NCBI RefSeq assembly: GCF_001999945.1
Contig: NZ_CP019650.1
Coordinates: 2,232,001 to 2,296,000 of the forward strand
Source of the DNA: Microbulbifer agarilyticus
GTDB taxonomy: Bacteria; Pseudomonadota; Gammaproteobacteria; Pseudomonadales; Cellvibrionaceae
Length of the DNA stretch: 64,000 nucleotides
Reading direction: 5' to 3'
Under the pieces are notes generated by a model. That model was not told the origin of the DNA. It made no database searches and was given only the letters and a program-made list of their open reading frames with translations. Every line of letters begins with the position of its first letter. Position 1 is the first letter of the stretch. A program made the translations under genes and the position numbers. This document shows positions 29,441-35,610 of the stretch, piece after piece.

Positions 29441-29809
29441 TTACCCGTGATGGGCGAGCCACGCCAGTGCGGATTCTTCGGCGTCACTGGGAAATGGCCG
29501 CACTTCTGCGGAAACAAAGTGGTTGAGGAGCTGCGGCATAAACGCCAGTAGGGTGTTGTCAGAGAGGACGGCGATCCGGTGCAGGTGTCGATGCTGGTTG
29601 CGGGTAAACACGCAGTTGGAAACCAATGCCGCAAAGTTCTGCCAGCCACGGAAATTCCGCGCATCAATCAGCAAGCCATGCAAGGCGCCATGCTGACAAA
29701 TCACCGGATCCACCTGCGCGGCCAACGCACGAAATTCTGCGGGCTTCAGCTCTGCAACCGGCCGAATCTCCAGAATATCGTGATCGTGGTGCCAGCAATG
29801 TTCGATCAT
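29441..29809 (-). CDS. SpoIIAA-like / STAS-fold small protein
   Basis: A 122-residue cytosolic protein resembling the SpoIIAA-like (DUF3478) group: ILEIRPVAELKPAEFRALAAQVDP, then LHGLLIDARNFRGWQNFAAL, and a C-terminal EVRPFPSDAEESALAWL. These domains share the STAS/CRAL-TRIO-type alpha-beta fold and are often linked to lipid or partner binding. No phosphorylatable Ser in the anti-sigma position is obvious. It sits between rsmJ and the LEA-like gene, all on the minus strand. Its function is unknown. Confidence 0.75.
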   Translation of the reverse strand: MIEHCWHHDHDILEIRPVAELKPAEFRALAAQVDPVICQHGALHGLLIDARNFRGWQNFAALVSNCVFTRNQHRHLHRIAVLSDNTLLAFMPQLLNHFVSAEVRPFPSDAEESALAWLAHHG

Positions 29810-29910
29810 GGTCCGTCATACTTTCGTCACTTCCCTTTTAAGCGTAGAAAAGAAAAAGGCCGCGAACCAGTCGCGACCTCTTTCTCCAGACGGCTTAGCC
29901 GAGTATCAGC

Positions 29911-30381
29911 CTACTGCTGTGGCGTGTCCTCGGTTTTGTCCTTGTCGCGCATTTTGTCGAGCGCATCCTCAGCCGCATCTTTGGTGTCTTCAGCGGCATC
30001 TTTGGTGGCACGGCCGGCATCTTCGAGCGCATCGCCTGTGTCTCGCGCCGCATCTTTCAGTACGTCACCGGTGTCTTTAGCCGCGTCTTTCACCGCGTCG
30101 CCGGTATCCTCAGCGGCATCTTTCACCGCACCACCCACATCGCGAGCGGCATCTTTGGTTGCATCCATCATGCGATCACCGGTTGATTGCGGATCGGCGG
30201 TGGATGGCGCCACGTCATTACTTTCTTGCGGCATGGTTGGATCAGCGGCCGGGCGTGTTTCTTGCGAAGATGGCGTTTCCATCTTGTCGTAGGCATCGTC
30301 AACCGAATGATCGGACTTCTTCGACATGAAGTAGCCGATAATCAGCAATAAGATAATGAGTGGCAGCAGTAGTTTCTTCAT
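29911..30381 (-). CDS. Membrane-anchored protein with six tandem 11-residue LEA-like repeats
   Basis: A 156-residue protein. Residues 3-18 form one hydrophobic anchor (LLLPLIILLLIIGYF) with no cleavage site, and residues 19-70 are polar and Pro/Ser-rich. Residues 76-141 are six unbroken 11-mers, three of them close to KDAA-DTGDAV. The pattern (charged, Ala/Gly-rich, no Cys or Trp) is that of group 3 LEA proteins, which are disordered when hydrated and form amphipathic helices on drying or at membranes. The protein would be inner-membrane bound. Other bacterial repeats of this kind occur in YtxH-type stress proteins. A stress role is inference. Confidence 0.8.
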   Translation of the reverse strand: MKKLLLPLIILLLIIGYFMSKKSDHSVDDAYDKMETPSSQETRPAADPTMPQESNDVAPSTADPQSTGDRMMDATKDAARDVGGAVKDAAEDTGDAVKDAAKDTGDVLKDAARDTGDALEDAGRATKDAAEDTKDAAEDALDKMRDKDKTEDTPQQ

Positions 30382-30701
30382 AGTCCCGTGGACCCCTCGT
30401 CGGTTAGAAAGAGTTCGAAACGATCAGGCAAGACGCACAGTCTGGCAGTATCCGCAGACGTAGCACCTAACCCGCCGTTGCCGGTTGGCGCTGTACTGGA
30501 CCACCGAGACCCGACTTCATCGAAGAAGCCCACGCCAATACTGATAAGAATAATCCCCAATTGCTGCACTTCAAGGAACAATGTTCCTATGTTCAAGTAT
30601 TTATGGTTCTAAAGGCGCACGGGCATATTAAGTGGAATGCTATGCCAAGAGCTGGCGGGGCATACGAGGAAGGCGCCGGGTCTCGTCCGGCGGAGGGTTG
30701 C
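30382..30701. other. Gene-poor spacer
   Basis: 320 bases without a convincing gene. Short open frames exist on both strands, but their codon use and composition do not look like protein. The region is AT-richer around 30540-30640, just upstream of the LEA-like gene and downstream of the small secreted protein. Confidence 0.6.
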
Positions 30702-31226
30702 TCAGCCCTGATAGTACTGATCAAGCTGTGCGAGGACACCACTCGCGTCACTATCGACAATGGCGGCATCACAGCCGGAAAGCGCCATTTCGCCGAAGAT
30801 ATTGCGCCGCGCAAAAATTAAATAGCGCACGCCCAGTGCGAGTTTCTTCTCACAATCGGCAAGATTGAGTTGGAAATTTAACTGTTTTCGCGTCGCGCCC
30901 TTCCAGACCTTTCGCGCGACCGCCGAGTAAAGGTATCCCGAAACCGCCGCCATCCCGGGTTCAGACAAAGCTCGATCCAACAAACGGTGCACCGCGACAA
31001 TTTCAACCTGGGCGACGAGCTCGGCCGAGGCAAGCTGTTGCTGTATTTCTCCCGACAGGTTTTCGGTTTTTGTCGGCGAGTCACTGGCGTAGGCAAAACC
31101 GCATCCCACAATGAGCGCCACCAAAAACAGCCATTGACGGAGAAAAACCCAAATGTGTTTTGGTGCATCTTCCCTGCCGCTCACCCTGCTTCGCCTCACA
31201 CCTTTGCCAATAACAGCCATTATCAC
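30702..31226 (-). CDS. Small secreted protein, possible NTR-like fold
   Basis: A 174-residue protein not recognised by name. A signal segment (QWLFLVALIVGCGFAYA) precedes a mature region of about 125 residues. ELVAQVEIVAVHRLL, YLYSAVARKVWKG, NLADCEKKLALGVRYLIFARR and LSGCDAAIVDSD follow the order of netrin/TIMP-like (NTR) domains: a beta-barrel with paired cysteines and a LGVRYLIF core strand. The two mature cysteines could form a disulfide. The true start could be the second Met. It lies just upstream of the OmpA-type gene's terminator. The fold is a guess. Confidence 0.6.
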   Translation of the reverse strand: MIMAVIGKGVRRSRVSGREDAPKHIWVFLRQWLFLVALIVGCGFAYASDSPTKTENLSGEIQQQLASAELVAQVEIVAVHRLLDRALSEPGMAAVSGYLYSAVARKVWKGATRKQLNFQLNLADCEKKLALGVRYLIFARRNIFGEMALSGCDAAIVDSDASGVLAQLDQYYQG

Positions 31227-31260
31227 TCCCTGACGACTTATGTACGTTTATGACGCACAC

Positions 31261-31286
31261 AAAAAAGGGCGCCGAAGCGCCCTTTT
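31261..31286 (-). terminator. Rho-independent terminator after the OmpA-type gene
   Basis: On the minus strand, AAAAGGGCGC, a TTCG tetraloop and GCGCCCTTTT form a 10-bp stem followed by further T residues, nine bases past the stop codon. Confidence 0.88.
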
Positions 31287-31294
31287 CCGATCAA

Positions 31295-31945
31295 TTATTG
31301 CAGCGGCAACAGTTCGAGTTCTACGCGACGGTTTGCCTGACGCCCTGCGTCAGAGTCGTTGCTCGCGATTGGGTAGCGTTCGCCGTAACCAACAGCCTGA
31401 ACGCGACCTGCTGCCACGCCACGAGTGGTGAAGAAGTTGGCAACGGAGCCGGCACGACGCTCACTCAGGTTCTGGTTGGTGACATCTGAACCGGTGCTAT
31501 CAGTGTGGCCACTCACGCGAATTGCAGTTTTGTCGAATTCATTGAGAACCAGCACTACAGAATCGAGGGTGTCGTAGAAATCTGAACGGATTTCATAACG
31601 GTTGGTGGCGAAAGTAATGTTGCCCGGCATGATCAGACGGATATTGTCGCCTTCACGCTGCACACGAACGCCGGTACCTTCCAGACGCTGGCGCAAGGCC
31701 ATTTCCTGGCGGTCCATGTAGTAGCCGATGCCACCACCTACTGCAGCGCCGCCCAGTGCACCGGTAATCACGCCTTTCTTGCGATCGTTTTTGCTCGCGG
31801 TAGCCGCACCAATGATGGCACCAGCCACTGCACCAGCACCTGCGCCCTTGGCAGCATTACTGGTTTTGCTTTCCTGGGTGTAAGGATCCAGGGTGGTACA
31901 GCCAACCAAAGAACCCAGAGCAAGAATCGCTACCCATTTTTTCAT
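31295..31945 (-). CDS. OmpA-family lipoprotein with glycine-zipper domain (YiaD-like)
   Basis: A 216-residue lipoprotein with signal MKKWVAILALGSLVGC. A glycine-zipper hairpin follows (GAGAVAGAIIGAATA and ITGALGGAAVGGGIGYYMD, about residues 33-75), then the OmpA C-terminal domain that binds peptidoglycan (FATNRYEIRSDFY, VSGHTDSTGSD and NLSERRAGSVANFF). This is the plan of E. coli YiaD. Bases AGGAGAA five bases before the ATG choose this start over an upstream GTG that would add 33 residues. It anchors the outer membrane to the cell wall. It has its own terminator. Confidence 0.93.
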   Translation of the reverse strand: MKKWVAILALGSLVGCTTLDPYTQESKTSNAAKGAGAGAVAGAIIGAATASKNDRKKGVITGALGGAAVGGGIGYYMDRQEMALRQRLEGTGVRVQREGDNIRLIMPGNITFATNRYEIRSDFYDTLDSVVLVLNEFDKTAIRVSGHTDSTGSDVTNQNLSERRAGSVANFFTTRGVAAGRVQAVGYGERYPIASNDSDAGRQANRRVELELLPLQ

Positions 31946-32597
31946 TAAGCTTCTCCTAACGCTTTTACTGATGACGGGTGAAATTTGTTGGCAGTGTCGC
32001 TGAGTCAAGCTGACTGCAAGCTGAACTGCCCTCGTCATTGGCACGAAGACTATGCGGAAAGTCAGCTTAGGTCTACTGCCTAGATCCCAAAATGGCGGGA
32101 TAATCCATTGGCGTAATTTTAATTATTTGGTTTCTGAGTTAGGCCATTAACCGCTCCCAGGGTCATAGCCTTCGATAAACCATGACCTATTCAGGCTTCA
32201 ATTTCAGAGCAGACAAGCACTATCCACAGTTGCACCCCGGCATCGTGTAATTTGCTGTAATCCATTCGTCCACAGCTTCTGTGGATAACTCTGTGCATGA
32301 ATATGCCTAATGAGGCTCGATGTGGCGGCATTCCTTGCCCCCAGCATATTGGACACTTTTTACACCATCGTATTTTTATATATAAATCAATGACTTAGGG
32401 GAAATTTACAGCTTTAAACAGGTAGACTACAGAAATGCGAGGACCCTCACTCACGAGCCGACCCCATGTGGAAAAGATTTGTCAAGAGGAAACAAGAAGG
32501 GAAAAATCAAATTTTGCAGAATTTCCAGAAATTGGCGTAGAAAACGGCGCAAAGATGGAAACTGGTGGAGAGCCGCCCGACTCTCCATTGCGAAGAA
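31946..32597. other. 652-base intergenic region upstream of the OmpA-type gene
   Basis: No gene is seen. The region is AT-rich, with a run near 32368-32395 that includes TATTTTTATATATAAATCA. Several DnaA-box-like 9-mers cluster here (separate entry). It carries the promoter of the OmpA-type gene and the end of slyX. Confidence 0.7.
32220..32475. promoter_or_regulatory. Cluster of DnaA-box-like 9-mers
   Basis: CTATCCACA (32220-32228, one mismatch to TTATCCACA), TGTGGATAA (32280-32288, exact on the minus strand) and TGTGGAAAA (32467-32475, matching the TTTTCCACA variant on the minus strand) fall within 256 bases, with an AT-rich stretch between the last two. TCGTCCACA at 32268 is a weaker match. 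DnaA binding is inferred. No dnaA, mnmG or dnaN lies nearby. Confidence 0.4.
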
Positions 32598-32825
32598 TTA
32601 GTAATGCGGTGGACGCTCGTCGCCGGGCTTGCCGCCTTTGTTCATCTCGAACGCCAGATCGCTGTACTTCTCCGACATCTCTTTCATATTGCCTACAAGT
32701 GCGCGCAGCTGCGCATCCTGCTTGGCAATGGTGTCGTTGAGCTGACTCAGGGTGTCCTCCTGAAATGCCAGGCGCGTTTCCAGCTCATCAATACGTGCGA
32801 CCAACTGCTCTACTTCATTACTCAT
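32598..32825 (-). CDS. slyX: SlyX protein
   Basis: A 75-residue coiled-coil protein. LVARIDELETRLAFQEDTLSQLN and the C-terminal PPHY are the SlyX signature. Function is not established; in enterobacteria it lies beside slyD, which is not the case here. The whole central part should form a parallel coiled coil. It is transcribed in the same direction as the serine hydrolase gene, 89 bases upstream. Confidence 0.93.
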   Translation of the reverse strand: MSNEVEQLVARIDELETRLAFQEDTLSQLNDTIAKQDAQLRALVGNMKEMSEKYSDLAFEMNKGGKPGDERPPHY

Positions 32826-32914
32826 AACCGCTTACTCTTTACCGCCTATTCTTTACCGCTTACTCATTGCGGTTTGCTCAAGGTACCTGGGTATATCCCG
32901 GTGATTTCTCCAGC

Positions 32915-34060
32915 TTAAATCAGCCGGTACAGGCAGTCTTTCAGTCCAACCGCACGTTGATCCATGAACAGGCTCTGCCCCATACGCGAGGTAACATAAC
33001 CGAAACCCACCTCAATCTCGGGGTCCGCGAAGCCAACGCTGCCCCCGGCACCCGGATGGCCGAAGCCCCTGCTGCCGCCAAAAGCCAGATCTTGCGCGAT
33101 ACCTGACTTCAAAAAGCCACAACCGAAGGCCACATCGGTTTGCAGTATGGCGTCTTGACCACGGGTTTGCTCTTGTGTCGCTTCGGTGAGCGTTGCTGAA
33201 GAGAGCAACTGCGGGCTTTCACTCGCCAGGTCACCGTAGACTGCGGCGAGGTCGCGAGCACTGAAGTGGCCGTTGGCTGCCGGGATCAATGCACCTCGCC
33301 ACGCATCGCCGTTTGTACCCATCATGAGCGAAACAGGATTGGTAAACGCTGTAGCCACTGGGCCCTGACGATCTTCCTTGATGGAGCGGCCGATTGCATT
33401 GTCACGCAGCTCCGGTAGCGGTTTCTTCAATGGGCCCACATCGGCAATACGCGTGGAGCGATGCCCCACTGCGCCGAAGCCACCATCCAGCTCAAGCGGA
33501 TCACCCACCCCGCTGCGATACAAATCACGTACAGTACGACCGCTGGCCGCTTCGATCAGTCCGCCAACGGTCCATCCATACAGAAACGGCGAATAGCCCT
33601 GCTGACTGCCGGGCTCCCACCAGGGGGTAGTTGCGGCTACTTGCTGTAACGCGCGGTCCCAGTCGTAGATAAGGTCATCCGAGACTTTCTCGGTAAACGC
33701 GATCACCCCGCTCCGATGGCTCAGTAACTGGCGGCCTGTTACCGTCGATTTACCCGCTTCCGCAAAGGCCGGCCAATACTCGGCCACCGGCAAGTCGAGG
33801 TCCAGGTTTCCAGCTGCGACCTGCTGCAGTGCAATCAGGGCGAGAATGCCCTTCGAAGATGAAAATACATTGCAGAGGGTGTCTTCCTCGAACGCCTGTG
33901 CCCCCGCACGATCGGTGGTTCCAGCCCAAAGCGACGCGACAACCTCGCCCTCCTGTACCGCACAAAAAGACGCCCCCACATCACCGTGATCGCGGAAGTT
34001 CGCCGCAAAAGCGTCGTATAGGGCCTCAAAGCCCGGGGCGCAATATCCCTGAATATCCAT
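32915..34060 (-). CDS. Serine hydrolase of the class C beta-lactamase/EstB family
   Basis: A 381-residue hydrolase with the beta-lactamase-type transpeptidase fold. The nucleophile Ser-x-x-Lys is in FSSSKGILALIAL, and the Tyr segment is QGYSPFLYGWTVGGLIEAASG; VTGRQLLSHRSG is also conserved. The C-terminal GFGHPGAGGSVGFADPE is the usual HxG box. No signal peptide is seen, so it is probably cytosolic, as for EstB-type esterases. Likely an esterase or amidase rather than a beta-lactamase. It is followed by slyX on the same strand. Confidence 0.88.
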   Translation of the reverse strand: MDIQGYCAPGFEALYDAFAANFRDHGDVGASFCAVQEGEVVASLWAGTTDRAGAQAFEEDTLCNVFSSSKGILALIALQQVAAGNLDLDLPVAEYWPAFAEAGKSTVTGRQLLSHRSGVIAFTEKVSDDLIYDWDRALQQVAATTPWWEPGSQQGYSPFLYGWTVGGLIEAASGRTVRDLYRSGVGDPLELDGGFGAVGHRSTRIADVGPLKKPLPELRDNAIGRSIKEDRQGPVATAFTNPVSLMMGTNGDAWRGALIPAANGHFSARDLAAVYGDLASESPQLLSSATLTEATQEQTRGQDAILQTDVAFGCGFLKSGIAQDLAFGGSRGFGHPGAGGSVGFADPEIEVGFGYVTSRMGQSLFMDQRAVGLKDCLYRLI

Positions 34061-34212
34061 TGAGTGCAGTTACCAGTTGATGGTGGAGGCAAAGACCTGC
34101 CGCTAAGGTCAGTCCCATCGAGGGCTCGCCATAGAGCGACCATTTTGAGAATCGATGGGGTCAAACGGGGCGCAAGGATAACGGATAGCCGGGTAGCTGT
34201 TAAGCGCAGCCC

Positions 34213-35052
34213 CTAAGGGTCATCGTCGGCAGGCTCTTCGAAATCTTCCAGGCGGTAGCCGCACTGCTTGCAGTACTCTGCGTCGGCATCGTGCCCGCTT
34301 TTTCCGCAGTTATGACAGCGGGCAAGCTGCTTCTCCCGACCGAGTTCATGTGCCAGTTCGGCGGTGACTATCCCGGTGGGCACCGCGATGATGGAGTAGC
34401 CGATCAGCATGGTCATCGACGCAATGGCTTGCCCCAGGGGCGTATGCGGGGTGATATCACCAAACCCTACCGTAGTGATGGTGACAATGGTCCAGTAGAT
34501 ACTCTTCGGGATGCTGGTGAAACCATGCCGTGGCCCCTCCACGATGAACATGACGCTGCCAAAGATAATGCAGATCACCAGGACACTGGTGTAAAACACC
34601 AGAATTCGACGGCGCGCCTGCCAGAGCGAACGTACCAGAAGGTTGGCATCCCGCAGATAGCGAACCAGCTTGAGTACCCGGAAGATCCGCAACACCCGCA
34701 ACAAGCGGATTACCATCAGATAGGTAGCGCCGGTAAAAATCAGTGCGAGATAGCTGGGCAAGATTGCCAGTAAATCGACGATGCCATAGAAGCTGGTGAC
34801 ATATTCGCGGCGGTCGCGCGCGCAATAAATACGCAGTAGGTATTCCACCGTAAACAACCCGGTGAAAAACCACTCAAGGACATAGAAGGTCTCGCCAAAG
34901 CGCACCCATAGAGATTCCACCGAGGCGAATAGTACCAGCGCAACGCTGAGCAGAATCGCCCAGATCAGGAATACATCAAAATTCTTACCCGCGGGCGAAT
35001 CGGTGCCGAAGATAATCTCATTCAGCCGTTTGCGGGTCCCGGTAAGCGCCAT
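34213..35052 (-). CDS. Voltage-gated potassium-type ion channel with C-terminal zinc ribbon
   Basis: A 279-residue, six-helix channel. S4 shows regularly spaced arginines (VIRLLRVLRIFRVLKLVRYLR split by hydrophobics). The pore helix and filter read TITTVGFGD, a GFG variant of the usual GYG. After S6 and a short helix the tail holds a zinc ribbon: CHNCGKS and CKQCGYR (two CxxC pairs), then an acidic end. It would conduct K+ across the inner membrane; voltage gating is suggested by S4. The ribbon is not part of the classic KvAP-type proteins. It diverges from yciH. Confidence 0.9.
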   Translation of the reverse strand: MALTGTRKRLNEIIFGTDSPAGKNFDVFLIWAILLSVALVLFASVESLWVRFGETFYVLEWFFTGLFTVEYLLRIYCARDRREYVTSFYGIVDLLAILPSYLALIFTGATYLMVIRLLRVLRIFRVLKLVRYLRDANLLVRSLWQARRRILVFYTSVLVICIIFGSVMFIVEGPRHGFTSIPKSIYWTIVTITTVGFGDITPHTPLGQAIASMTMLIGYSIIAVPTGIVTAELAHELGREKQLARCHNCGKSGHDADAEYCKQCGYRLEDFEEPADDDP

Positions 35053-35229
35053 GAATTCAAGCCTTTCGCCTTATTGAACTAGGTGACATTCTAGCCGACC
35101 TCGGAGTCGCAGAATACGCCACAGCTTTGTCCGCTTCCACCGTATCCGCTATGCTTCGCCACCGGACTCTTCTGGGCCCCCTATTTTCTCCCCTTTTTCA
35201 CTGAATGAGCTGACTGACCGGGAACTGAC

Positions 35230-35553
35230 ATGCGCGATAAAAGCCGACTCGTATACTCCACTGACCGCGGCCGGATTAAGGAAGAAAAGCCTGCAGAGAA
35301 GTGCTATAGCGGTGATGGTATTGTGCGAATTCAGCGCGAAACCAAGGGACGCAAAGGTAAAGGTGTCACCTGTGTGCGGGGTATAGAGGGAACCGATAGC
35401 GAGCTCAAACTCTTGCTGGCAGAGCTTAAAAAACGCTGCGGCTGTGGCGGCGCGCTAAAGGATGGCGTAATAGAGATTCAGGGCGACAAGCGGGACGAGA
35501 TCAAAGCGGTTCTCGAAGCAAAAAACTACAAGGTGAAACTCGCTGGGGGCTAA
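35230..35553 (+). CDS. yciH: SUI1/eIF1-family protein YciH
   Basis: A 107-residue homologue of eukaryotic initiation factor 1. The SUI1 core is visible as IVRIQRETKGRKGKGVTCVRG, then LLAELKKRCGCGGALKDGVIEIQGDKRDEI. In E. coli YciH affects start-site fidelity and is linked to stress translation. A standard ATG is used; no strong ribosome site is seen (GGGAACTGAC upstream). Its 3' end overlaps a hairpin containing the stop codon. Confidence 0.95.
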   Translation: MRDKSRLVYSTDRGRIKEEKPAEKCYSGDGIVRIQRETKGRKGKGVTCVRGIEGTDSELKLLLAELKKRCGCGGALKDGVIEIQGDKRDEIKAVLEAKNYKVKLAGG

Positions 35554-35590
35554 CCCCCAGCGCGGGCAGTGCCTGGCTAGCCCTGCCCGC
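35542..35590 (+). other. Tandem hairpins over the yciH stop codon
   Basis: The first hairpin pairs GCTGGGGG with CCCCCAGC around CTAA, with the TAA stop in the loop. The second pairs GCGGGCAG with CTGCCCGC and a 13-base loop. No T-run follows. The pair probably stabilises the 3' end or stops convergent transcription from the pseudo-M48 gene. Confidence 0.6.
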
Positions 35591-35610
35591 CCCCAATCTA
35601 CAGGTTCAAA

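Noticed and set aside
29911..30381. Repeat array read as DNA tandem repeat or CRISPR-like
   Set aside because: The periodic 33-base pattern is explained by the coding 11-residue protein repeats; units are not identical in DNA and there are no spacers.
30378..30612. Short overlapping frames on both strands upstream of the LEA-like gene
   Set aside because: About 72-74 codons each, no ribosome site, no conserved-looking features, and they overlap each other.
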